Assembly: GCA_963556145.1 (NCBI GenBank)
Contig: OY744465.1
Coordinates: forward strand, 2,294,001 to 2,358,000
Source of the DNA: Hygrocybe punicea
Lineage: Eukaryota; Basidiomycota; Agaricomycetes; Agaricales; Hygrophoraceae
Reading direction: 5' to 3'
DNA length: 64,000 nt
Position numbers and translations under genes: made by a program. The notes under the pieces were generated by a model. It saw only the letters and a program-made list of their open reading frames with translations, was not told where the DNA came from and did not search any database. The number at the start of each line of letters is the position of its first letter. The stretch's first letter is position 1. Below are positions 12,903 to 23,788 of the stretch, piece after piece.

Positions 12903-13745
12903 TGCGTAGGTTCAAAAAAAAAAAGAAAAAGAGGAAGCACTTTAAGCAGGGCAAGAGGATAGGATTGTCCTGACGTCGAGTCGTTGGACGAAGCTAGAAG
13001 CAAAGAGCACACTGGGGAGGTGCAGCGTTTTGTCTAGACGAGACCAGCGGAGCCTGCCGGTCCAGCGAAGTATGTGGTCAACGCAAGAAAAGATGGAGGG
13101 GCGAACAAGAAATGCAGCCAACGGAGGACGTCGTGGATGCTTGGGGGAGAGTTCTGGGTTATGGCCCGGCCAAAACCATAAAAGGGACACGCGGACTTTG
13201 CCGCCATCAGGCAATCTCATCAGTGGGCCATCATCATCATTGAAACTTGGATTGCTTTCAGGGTGGTACAATAAGTCCTCGCCCAAGCATGGACAGCCAG
13301 TAAATCAAAAACAGCCCCTGAGGCCTGAGGCTGTCAGAGGCCTGTTTCAACAATTTGTCTCGTCACGATTTTATTGTTATCTTCCAAAAGTCACCCATAT
13401 ATTGGGCCAAATATGGGACAAATACGGAAATAATTGTTACCAAAATACCAAATTGTTATGGTCACGGGTCACGGTCAATTGTTATAATTCGGGGGCTTAC
13501 AGTACCCTGTGTCATTGGTTCAGACCAAACTCAGAGGCGGGTCAGGAGACATTGCGCTATCAAGTTCAGGCTCTCAGATCTCAGCTGCGACCGTGCAAGT
13601 TTGTTGAATTAAACGTGACGTGACGAATTGAAAATCCCACGCCACCACTCAACGCGGGGGAAGTCGGGCCCCGAACTTGTCCAACCTACCGTCAGAGGCT
13701 GGACGCCATTCACGACGGTCTGAAACGCTTTCGACGATCTGGAAT
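12903..13745. promoter_or_regulatory. Shared divergent promoter region VTS1/FZO1
   Basis: 843 bp between two divergent starts. An open frame on the plus strand (13030-13623) has no family signature and is probably chance. No clear TATA box. Confidence 0.5.
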
Positions 13746-16457
13746 ATGGCGCAGTCGTACCATCACCCGTCAAGATCAGCATTGACGTCGCCCGTCAAGG
13801 ATTCTGCTCTCACAATACTCAATCGTGACAAACACCTCAAGGTCGACGACGTACAGGATGCATATGTCGACCAGAAGGACCGGTGCGTCGACTCCATCCC
13901 CTCTCTCGTTGCCCGTTGACCAATGCACCCGTAACTTAGCCTAGTGAAAGCTATCGACACCACAAAATCTATCCTTTCTGACCTCCATGACTTCAGCAAA
14001 GACGAGTGGGTCATTCGGTATCCCCAACTACGCCAGGATACCGAGACCCAAGAAGATACAACAATCCATAAACCCCCCACCGCTGGACTGAAACGATCAC
14101 TCTCCTTTGCAGATGATCCTACTTCAGAAAGAGAGGTCATCTTAACCGCCGCCAGGCGGGGACTCACACGTTCCGTAACCCTCGCATCGATACCTGATGT
14201 CCAGAATACTCAAACGGAGGAACAGGACAAACCCGACTCCGAACTCTCTCATGTCACCCTCCGTCCTACCGCGGGCTTCCATGTTCTCCGTCTCGACCTG
14301 AAACTTGGCGCACATGGTTCGTCCACCTCGTCCACTTCCCTAGTCTCTCAGCTCGAAAAGTCTTCTATCGCCAACTTGCTCGGTGAACGGATCGTGTCTT
14401 CAATCAACCACATCGAAAAGCTCCGCCTACGCGTGGAAGATACATCTTCCAAAGTTCTCGTCACTGGCGACTTGAACGCTGGCAAATCGACTTTCGTCAA
14501 CGCATTGCTTCGGAGAGAGGTAATGCCTGTTGACCAGCAGCCATGCACGACAGTCTTCTGCGAGGTCCACGATGCAACAGAGAACGCTGGCAAGGAGGAG
14601 GTGCATGTGTTGATGGACTCCGTGTCGTATGACATCATGGATGAATCGACCTTTACCAGAAAAAACATTGCAGATTTGGAACACATTGTAGCGGACACCG
14701 AGAGTTCGCAGCAGAAGCTCAGACTATACCTCGCAGACACCCGCTCCCCGTCCGAATCGCTCCTCAACAACGGCGTTGTCGATATTTCACTCATCGATGC
14801 CCCCGGTCTCAACCGGGACAGCCTCAAAACCACCGCCGTCTTCGCCCGCCAGGAAGAAATCGATGTTGTCGTCTTCGTCGTTTCTGCCGAGAATCACTTC
14901 ACCCTTTCAGCCAAGGAATTCCTCGCCAACGCCAGCAACGAAAAAGCATACCTTTTCATCGTCGTCAACAAGTTCGACCAGATCAAAAACAAAGATAAGT
15001 GCAGGCGACTCGTATTGGAGCAGATCAAGGAACTGAGCCCGGCGACGTACGAGGACGCAGCTGATTTGGTCCACTTTGTGGACTCGGCCTCCGCTCTGCA
15101 GCCATTCACTCCAAACCCCTCCTTTGACGACCTCGAGTCGTCGTTGCGCTCGTTCGTGCTTGTCAAGCGCTCGAAATCGAAACTGCAACCTGTTTCGACT
15201 TACTTGTCCAACCTGCTCGCCGATGTTGACTTCCTTGCCAGTGCGAACGCGCTTATGGCTGATTCGGAGCTGGAATGTGCCGTAGAGGATCTGAAGCGGG
15301 CACGCCCGGTTCTGGAGAAGATGAAAAGCGAGCGGGAGGCCTTGGATGAACGGTTGGAGGCTGTTGAGGAGGAGGGTGCTTGCATAGCTAGCACTAAAAC
15401 CAAAACCACCTTGAATGACGCCCTCGATCGTGTTGGCCAAGGCAAGCTTGGAATCGACACTGGCAATGTTAGCATGCCGACTTATCCAGGGCTTCTCGGC
15501 ATATGGGACTACGTCCGGCAGGTCAGGAAAGCCTTACTCCTCAGCTTAGATCTGGCTGTCAACTTGGCGGAGGACGAGAGCCGAGTGGTTACCAGTGATG
15601 GAGTGGCCAAGATCGCGCGGCTCGGCGACGAGTTCTTGCCAGAGGGGGTTGAGAGAAGTAAGAGAGTATTCATGCCGGAGGCGATGTTCTCCGCAAGGGC
15701 GTGGAAGAAGGGAGGCAAATCGAAGAACCGACGATTGTCGAATGTGTCTTCGGTAATGGGCGGGGCGATTGTAGCGGGAGGTGTACACGGGCTTGGCATC
15801 GGGTTGGCGCAGAGGCCAGATATGCTGGAGACGACCTTCTTTGACTTGTTTGACCTGCACCACCAGTTTTGGGTGCATTTCGGCGAGGGGAAGCGTGAGG
15901 GCAAAGACGACAGTCTCGAAGACGAGGATTCGACCCCGAGTGCGTTGAGCCTCATCAGCGTCGGAGTGGGCGCCTTGTCGATGGTAGGTGGGCAGGCCAT
16001 TGGCGCTCGCGCGCTGATCGAGGGAATCATCCGGGTGACGGATTTCTTCAGCAATGAGACGGCGAGGAAGTGGGCTGCGCCAGTTATCGGGGCGATCACC
16101 ATCGGGCTCACTGCTTACCTGGTTTTGGAACTCCCGAGTACGATCCCGCGGACGGTTGGCCGGAGGATTCGTGGTTCGTTGGTGAAGCATCGTGGTCATG
16201 GTCGTGGTCGTGAGGACGGGGACGAGCTGTTGTATGTGAATGTGCATGCGGGGAGGATTAGCAGGGAGACGCGGAAGGTGTTGAGATTGGCGTCGTGGGA
16301 TTTGAGGGAGCGGTTTAAGGGGGCGATGGAAGAGAGGGGGAAGGAGGTGAAGGGTGCGGAGGAGATGGAGAGACGGGCGAGACGGGCGAAGGAGCGATTT
16401 GAGGAGGTTGGGAGGCGGAGTGTGGCTGTACGTGCCGATGCTGAGTTGGGGCCGTGA
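13746..16457 (+). CDS. FZO1: Mitofusin, outer-membrane dynamin-like GTPase
   Basis: Drives mitochondrial outer-membrane fusion. ATG at 13746 (MAQSYHHPSR). One intron at 13883-13939 (57 nt) joins DQKDR to LVKAIDTTKS in frame, giving 884 residues. GTPase motifs: G1 GDLNAGKS, G2 Thr in QQPCTTVFCEV, G3 DAPG in IDAPGLNRDS, G4 NKFD. A central coiled-coil region follows (LEKMKSEREALDERLEAVEE). Two hydrophobic stretches near the C terminus (ALSLISVGVGALSMVGG and VIGAITIGLTAYLVLELP) form the paired membrane anchor typical of Fzo1. A second heptad region ends the protein. Length and domain order agree with fungal Fzo1. Confidence 0.94.
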
Positions 16458-16558
16458 AAGAAGAAGGGCAGGGGTATTTGTTCTTTCGTGGTTATACTTG
16501 GTCTTTATACTTGTGTAGCAAGCAGCGCTTTCCTGATCACATAGATGCTTATTCTCTA

Positions 16559-16598
16559 CTTATGACTTGACTTATGACTTGCTTATGACTTGACTTAT
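16559..16598. repeat. Short tandem repeat of cttatgacttg(a)
   Basis: Three and a half copies of an 11-12 bp unit lie between FZO1 and the Aurora kinase gene, just ahead of an atatatatag TATA-like element at 16611-16620. May be part of the Aurora promoter. Confidence 0.5.
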
Positions 16599-16707
16599 CC
16601 GACTTCGTGGATATATATAGCAATTTGACAATACCACGTGATCCGACGCGTCCTTGAAGTTGAACCACTTACATACTTTTCAGTACTCGGCAACAGGTCT
16701 GCAACGG

Positions 16708-18042
16708 ATGGCCGCAGTAGGTACCGTCACTCGCCAACTTGCCGCGATGGAGCTTTCCTCCAAAAAACAGCCGGTATCGAAACTACTGACGAAATTTGCG
16801 GCCCCTCACCCATTTGCGAGTTCCAAGCCTGCGCAACCTTCCTCCTTGCGCAACCCCGCCCACCAAGGTCGCTCCGCACCATCCGACCGACCACCTCCAT
16901 CCGGAAAGGGCACACCAAAACCCGGGATCGATATCGGAAGATACGATGGTGGATTCGAAATCGATAACGAGAAGAGGGGTGAGCAGGTGTATGGCGAAGC
17001 TGCTGAAGATCTCGCTTTGGATTCCAGCGTCTTTGGGTACGCTTGTCTCCTTACCGTTCCGCAGTCCTTATTTTACTCTCTTCCACCACAGGAAATGCCC
17101 CACGCGCGAGTGGAACCTCACTTCGTTCGACATTGGGCGGCCGCTTGGTAAAGGGAAATTCGGACGCGTTTACATGGTTCGCACGAAATCCGAACCAAAG
17201 TACATCCTTGCGCTTAAATGCCTGTACAAGTCCGAGATCGTCCAGGCTAAAGTCGAGAAGCAGATTCGTCGCGAAATCGAGATCCAGCAGAACTTGCGCC
17301 ATCCAAATGTTCTACGACTATATGGCTTCTTCCACGACAAGAAGCGCATCTTCCTCATGCTCGAATTCGCTGGTAAGGGTGAGCTGTACAAGCAGCTCTC
17401 AAAGCAAGGAAGCTTTTCGGAGAGGAGAAGCGCCAGGTATATCGACCAAATGGCTGACGCCCTCAGCTATCTCCACTCAAAGCACGTCATCCATCGTGAC
17501 ATCAAGCCGGAAAATCTTCTGTTGGGAATTAACGGGGAGTTGAAGATTGGAGACTTTGGGTGGAGCGTGCATGCGCCCGGCAATAGGAGGATGACACTGT
17601 GCGGGACATTGGACTACTTGCCACCGGAGATGGTGGAGAACAAAGAGCACAATGAAAAGGTGGATCATTGGGCGCTGGGAGTGTTGACGTATGAGTTCCT
17701 AGTTGGGACACCTCCATTCGAGGATCGGAAGAGCGTCAACAGTATGTCCTGCGTTTATTGCAACTGATGGGTTATTATGCTCACTGTGCTTTTACAGACA
17801 CATATCGTCGTATTGCAAAGGTGGACCTCAGGTTCCCCTCATCTGTGTCGTTGGAGGTGCGGGATCTCGTTTCAAGGGTAGGTCCTCGTTTCTCAATACC
17901 GCGGCGACACTTGCTCACTGTCTCGCTGAAGCTCTTGCAGCATGACCCAGAACGAAGATTATCCCTACAAGGGGTGATGGAGCACCCCTGGATTGTCAAG
18001 CATAGACCCAAAAGTTTGGTCAGAAATGCGAGCGTTGAGTAA
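16708..18042 (+). CDS. IPL1: Aurora-family mitotic serine/threonine kinase
   Basis: Catalytic subunit of the chromosomal passenger complex (Ipl1 of yeast, Ark1 of fission yeast), correcting kinetochore attachment. ATG at 16708. Introns are 17037-17091, 17742-17797 and 17878-17931, and all join in frame. A short basic Pro/Ser-rich N-terminal extension precedes the kinase. Glycine loop GKGKFGRV, catalytic lysine in LALKCL, catalytic loop [19 protein letters not shown] (the Trp after DFG is an Aurora hallmark), activation segment [16 protein letters not shown] with the activating Thr, then VDHWALGVL. Ends [15 protein letters not shown]. Only one Aurora is seen here, as usual in fungi. Confidence 0.95.
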
Positions 18043-18322
18043 ACTATATGACTTGGTGTAATTCATTTTGTTTGCGGTGGCCACGCAGGTCTGTTGTTTA
18101 TGTTTCATGGTTAGTTCTATTTATGTGCGCGGCGTAGCGGTTTTAATAAATCGAGACGTTCATATAAGTGGATTTGTCTGGCAAATCTCCTCGTACATTC
18201 AAGACTTCACGAAGAAAGCAAATTGTACACTTTACAAACAGGGAATCTGGTCGATTCGAGCACGAAAGATACTTTGGGGACAAGTCGATCCAAAGGCTAA
18301 CAACACCACGCCGTACAACCCA

Positions 18323-21300
18323 TCAAGAATGAATGGAAAGGCATGGATGATTTGAGTCATTTGACTGGGCTAGGTTTCTAACATGCCAGTATATATTAGC
18401 CAGTAATATCGACCATAAGAATAGAATTACACTTGTAATAAGTTCCAAACAAATTTGGAGAAGGTCTTTCCCGATATATTCCTCGTTTGCTTGTCTTGAT
18501 CTAGTTTCCACACCAGAACGGTGTGAAAATGCTGAAACCACTTTATTGGTGACAGATGCAAGCCTGTCACTGTGTTGAAACCGGTTGCAAGCTGTCTGAA
18601 CCGCTTGAACAGTGCCTTCTTGTTTGACTAGATGAAATGAATCATGGGCCACAATAACCACAGCTAAAACAAGATTAGACAGAAGATATACACAGTGATC
18701 ACAAAACTACACCATACTTGCAATATAGGCCAATATATCCAGTCCACGGACTATGTTTGACTGAAAAGTGTTTATCAAGTTGAGACATTGGGATAAATGA
18801 TGAAAACTCACTGAAGGCCACAACTTTGTTAAGATAGGACAGATCTGTAGTATTAGTGGAATGGGAGGGAAGGTTGGAAAAATAAACATTTAAAGCAATT
18901 GAACTTACAAGCTATACCAAAATAGGGTCAGAGTAAATGATCAACAGAGCTAAAGCAGTTGTGCTTACAAGCTGTACCAAAAATTTCAGTGAGGAAAGGT
19001 AGTTATAGCCATGATTTACTGACATCCTAGCATGACATCCAAATCCCATATCAATCAGAAGAGACATGGAATGCCATTGACATGCAATACCCACAACCTA
19101 CAGGCAATCACAGTGCTGTCACAAATGCTAATTCAAATGATATTAGGAAATGGACTCACTTTCTATAGTTTTCAGTTAGAATAATGTGAATCAGCCAGGA
19201 AACACCAAGTTCAAAGACATACATCCTGTTTTAATACAAATTTTGATTAGGAAAAATAGTTTCAGAACTAGGAACAGATGCATACAAACTTTAGTCACAA
19301 CCATGTCAATATCAGTCAATAATAATGAAATGAAATTCAGTGCTTACATTCTACAATTGGTCACAGTCAGGTCAAACACCCATCTAAGCAAATCACATAC
19401 GTACATCCTAGATTTATCAGATGGAGGAATATATATGAGTGAAAATCCAAATACTCTGAAACTCACTCTCTGCAATCATTCATCAGAGAATGAGTAGGAT
19501 TTAATTAAGTATGCACATCCAAGAAGAGCAACTCACATGCTATAGGCATTCACACCAGCATTAATAAGACAAATGCTAAGGAAGCAGAGACTCACTAGCT
19601 GAAATCATTTATTGGAACAATATTAATAAGCCAAGAATGTTGAGAGTTGGTATACATACAGTCTACAGATATTTGGGGCCAAATAAATAAAATATAATTG
19701 AAAGAAGTAAAACTCTTACTGGCTATAATTGTGCACCACAAACACAACATGCATTATTAAGAGGAAGGAGCTATTCTGTTAGAAAGTCATGTACTCACGT
19801 TCTATGGTCACAGTCAAGTGAAATCAATCAGAAGAGTAGAAAATCTTGAGTAGGAAATAATATACTTACAATCTATTGTCATTTATCAGCCAAACAAATT
19901 AGTGAGAAGAAATCACAGAAGAAAAATCACAGACTTGTTGCTATGAGTGTAGAACATTGGAATTAGCAAGAAACTGGCACATTAAAAGTCATAATACTTA
20001 CATGCTGCAGTTAATACAGCAATTCACCAGCTTCAGTCAGAAACAACACAGAGTAGCAGTGGAGATACTTACATTCATATACTATAATGAGACAGTCAGA
20101 GTAGGTTATTGTTGGGAAGACAACACAAGAATGAATATCCTCACTCGCTACAACAAATCAATAAGAAGCCACACATTTACCAATTAAGATACTCACATAC
20201 TACGAGCATTTAAAACTAGATGAATTGTATTTTGATATTGAAGAAGTCAGACACTCACTCGCTGCCATCATTGGATCAGCTAGTGGCATGAACATTCATA
20301 TGTTAAAATCCTCACATGCTATTATCAACCCCAAACCCAACATTAGTAGGCTTGTCAAGTCATGCACTTGAGAAGCTTACATACTAAAAAAAATCCAAAA
20401 AAAAAATCAGATTAAATCACTTTGAATGCCAAGCTCTGGTACTTACTTTCTATATTCAACATAAAATGGAAAGATAAATAAAACACTTTGTAAACTCAGA
20501 AATCAAATGCCTCACATCCTATAGTCCACAAAAAATGTTGGTTCAAACATTTATCAAAGTCAGATGACCAGTAAACACACTCACATACTGTTGAGGTTCA
20601 TGTGCAGTCAGAAATATTGTGGTGAAATGAATGAGTTTCCAACACCCAGTTGAAACACTCACATACTACATTCATTCAATCAGAAATGTGTCAGAATGAA
20701 GGTGCTGGTAACCCATGAATTAAAACGCTCACATCCTATTGCCAACCATGTCCAGAAGAAAATCAGCTAGAATAAATAAACTGATATACACACAAAGATA
20801 CTGACATTCTATAGTCATTACCACAACTGTCAGTTAGGGGGAATGCAGTTCCTAGAAACAGTATCCACAAACCTGCTATAATAACCAATAACCAATACAT
20901 TCAGCTGAAATCTGTTGGCAAAGTGTCAATATACTTACATTCTATAGGGGTAGGATCACCATGTAAGAAAGCTGCAAACACATGGATAAAACCCTTACCT
21001 TCTACAATCATTTATCACCATACATCAGTTTAAAACAGTTTTTAAATGTAAAATCTCACATACTGTACCAGTGAATCAGTGAGTCCAAGAAATATAACAA
21101 TGATGAATATAAAATACCCACTCGCTACAAATGTTCACCTCCTTAAATCAATCTGAAGCAATGAAGGCTTCCCAATACTCACATACTGTGGAGATCAATC
21201 AGAAGACATGCATTACAATACCAGTCATTGAATACTCACAAGCTGCATTGATTCAACCAAATGCATACTGGTCAGAAGAAATCCTTGTCATATTCATAAA

Positions 21301-23570
21301 CAACCATATTCACTTCCTACAAGCAGGAAAACAAGACCATTTAGAATGAAAACAAATCCAAAGAGCAAAGTACTCACATACTATGGCAGGTTCAAAGCCA
21401 AATCAAACTTCAGTTGCAAGCAAACACTCTAAAGACTCACAGCCTATTGTTAGTCACAAAAGATTAATCAGCTGAAACAGTTCAATATGCTAAAACATGA
21501 ACTAATCACATTCTAAGCGAGGAAAATATCAGTTGCAACCTCCAACCATAAGCAAGAAAGACATTTACCTCCTGCATCACGTTAAAACAAATTTTTAGAT
21601 CAGAAAAAGTAAATGGGTCCAATAACAAAGAAATTTACAAACTACAAACAGATAAATCATTAGTTGAAAGAATCTCAGCATTGTTTTGCTTACTTTCTAC
21701 AATCAACCAAATTATCAGCCAAGTTGAAGTGGTTTACACATGCAGAAGTTGCCCACCTCCTGTGGTCATTCACAGCCAGAATGTTAATCAGCAGTAGTTG
21801 ATATGTTATGGGGGTTTATATCCTCACATCCTATCAATGTCACAAATGTTAATTGAGATAGACCTACTGTTTAACAAACTCACTTTCTGCAGTTGTCATA
21901 GCCATATAAGCATTAGTCAATGGAAAGGATTATCACAAGCTCAGGAGCTTACCTCCTATGATGATTTATTACAAGAATTGAGGAGCAGCTGGAATACCTG
22001 GAAGGTGAAAATACTCACATCCTTTGAACATTTTTTGCGAACATGTCAACTAGAAATTTGTTTACCGAAAAGTTGAAAAACTCACAAACTATAGATGGTT
22101 GCAATACATCTTGTGAGCAAACACAAACACAACACCTTGAACTCACAAACTAATGTGATATACACGTCACCATGATTGTTAGTAATCCGATGGAGTCATA
22201 TTGCTCACCAGCTGCCATCATTATGTCAGATTTACATCATGAATTCACGGTTGAACACTTACCCTGAGATGGGCAAACCACGATGAAATATTGGTTGCAA
22301 CTCTGAAAGTAACAGCAGGTACATTTGAATAGAAGTCTACCAAGAATATCAGCATCGTTGATAATTGTTCAAGTACCTTTATCAATTACACCTACGTCTT
22401 GATATTGCGTCTCTATGGTTCAATATCAGTGAAAATCTTACAATATAACACGATTGTTCCTCACATGATTGCGAATTCCATACAGAGCTGGATATGGTTC
22501 GTTTGTGCCGAAATGAACAGTTTTCGGAGCACATCATTATTTAATGCATCCACCGTCTTCTTGATCAATAAGCTGCACTCAGCCTCAGGCGTATGCATGT
22601 CTACATCCAAGTCACAATAAATTGTCAATTGATGCATAGGAGACTTGCCTTCGAGAAAGAGATAGTCTGCTGGAGGATGAGGAGCCTTCTTGATCATAGG
22701 GAGGTAATGTTGCCCAAAGCTTTCCGCCGCGTATCCAGGAGCCTCTTGACGTGCTTCTGGTATATTCTTTCCCTGACGTCGGAGCATTCCGTAGGCCTTG
22801 ACAATTTGGCCGTCCCATTTGGTAAAGAGACCAATGACAGGAACTGCGTATGAATCAATCTAGTGATACCACGGAAGACAAACCAACAGTCACTCACCAT
22901 TACCGGTTCCACGTTCAAAAAACTTGAGCTCTTCAGGAGATAATACTCTGTCGTCGCCAGCAGGAAGGCAATACCTTGAATAAAATTAATTCAAATATCT
23001 CCCTGTCAACAGTACAACATACCAAATCGCATGTAACTGCTGCTCCAAATGCTGTTCGCTTGACCGAATATCAATGAAAGCGCGTACTTTCCCAATCTCA
23101 CTGGCGGATCCGGCTTCAAACCCCATCGAGTCATGAAACACAAAATCGGGGCTGTCGGGAAATGTGATCTCATGCTCGATTTCGTGCCTGCCCCGCTGTA
23201 TCACGAATGCAAATGTTTTAAATAAGAATAAATTGATTCTTATGCGCATACCATGTTGCTGGGAGCGTCTAGGATAGCGGAATCGATCTGACCAAAATCG
23301 GCCGATGTCATTAGTGAAGTTAGTTTCTAGCACGCACGTTTGGGAAAAGGGACATACCTCTGTGCCGTGTTGACGGACAATAATGGGTTTATCCGTTGTT
23401 CTGCACATTTTCTGGAGAATGGTAGTCTTGCCGGAATTCGCTTTGCCCATGATAAGAACCCGGAAGCGAGGGCAAACCTTTCGAATTCTGATGACCTCGA
23501 GATCGTCCCAGACGTGTTGGGAGCTCTCAGCGGCGCTCCCGATTTCTGAAACATCTGAAGTTTCGGGCAT
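18323..23570 (-). CDS. P-loop GTPase with 63 exons, 52 of them micro-exons
   Basis: Fungal small-GTPase-like protein with a C-terminal membrane region; biological role unknown. ATG at 23570. Exons: 23358-23570, 23252-23287, 23023-23195, 22898-22974, 22649-22843, 22465-22600, 22396-22412, 22263-22336, then 52 micro-exons (22211 down to 18909), 18812-18844, 18718-18760 and 18323-18663. They sum to 1500 nt: 499 residues plus stop. G1 is GKANSGKT, G3 is in FVFHDSMGFEAG, and the G4-like motif TKWD is in VIGLFTKWDG. The intron at 22601-22648 is GC-AG, and removing it restores FLEDMHTPEAE. The C-terminal exon holds a likely membrane helix (LELITSVILFLWSILLANIY). The frame is continuous through every junction, which argues for a functional gene. 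I infer the family from its match to the P-loop GTPases common in mushrooms; the array itself I do not know from any family. Confidence 0.85.
18845..22262 (-). repeat. One-codon-per-exon array: 52 micro-exons, 53 introns
   Basis: On the minus strand the motif AG-NNN-GT recurs at even spacing, with introns of 49-76 nt. Lowest plus-strand base of each 3-nt exon and its residue: 22209 L; 22147 F; 22086 F; 22019 D; 21953 E; 21884 K; 21828 D; 21757 E; 21694 K; 21639 F; 21569 E; 21510 N; 21441 A; 21378 Y; 21314 E; 21240 L; 21183 Y; 21122 R; 21060 Y; 20999 K; 20939 N; 20873 Q; 20806 N; 20733 D; 20663 Y; 20585 Y; 20516 D; 20447 K; 20381 Y; 20316 H; 20259 R; 20197 Y; 20145 R; 20073 (9 nt, Y-M-N); 20002 H; 19931 S; 19870 I; 19799 N; 19720 P; 19660 T; 19596 L; 19537 H; 19467 R; 19405 D; 19348 N; 19286 F; 19223 D; 19160 K; 19095 V; 19024 D; 18969 L; 18909 L. 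Donors are mostly GTGAGT, GTAAGT or GTATGT. Branch-like TTCTGAY or CTAAY lies 10-30 nt before the acceptor in those inspected. Weakest calls: 20873 (donor GTTTGT), 20806 and 19024 (GTCAGT), 19931 (acceptor AAG). Confidence 0.85.
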
Positions 23571-23788
23571 CGTCGATGTAATGAGTTATCGATAAATCAC
23601 TGTTGACAGTTGGGTTGACAGAGTTTGGGCGCCAAATTTATTGCACCACTTTTGGAAACGCTCACGCCAAATAACTAGATCACGATGAAATAGCATAAAC
23701 GTCAACGTCTAACATTAAACATCTCATGTTACAGGCGCGGAATGCGCATATGTGGCCTCCAGACGAGACTTAACATACTCCCCCGCCG

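Noticed and set aside
13030..13623. 197-codon plus-strand ORF in the VTS1/FZO1 promoter region
   Set aside because: No family signature, no splice support, and composition unlike its neighbours. Treated as chance.
18845..22262. CRISPR-like or minisatellite array
   Set aside because: The roughly 64-nt periodicity and short recurring motif resemble a spacer array, but the conserved part is only splice-site consensus (YAG-NNN-GTRNGT) with no long direct repeat. The genome is eukaryotic, and the variable NNN forms an open frame linking flanking exons.
18845..22262. A single 3.4-kb intron or recursive-splicing (zero-length exon) ladder
   Set aside because: Recursive sites would be AG directly followed by GT. 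Here three bases always intervene, with no stop in the required frame. A single large intron cannot be excluded without cDNA, since skipping keeps frame, but it would not explain the regular spacing or the canonical sites.
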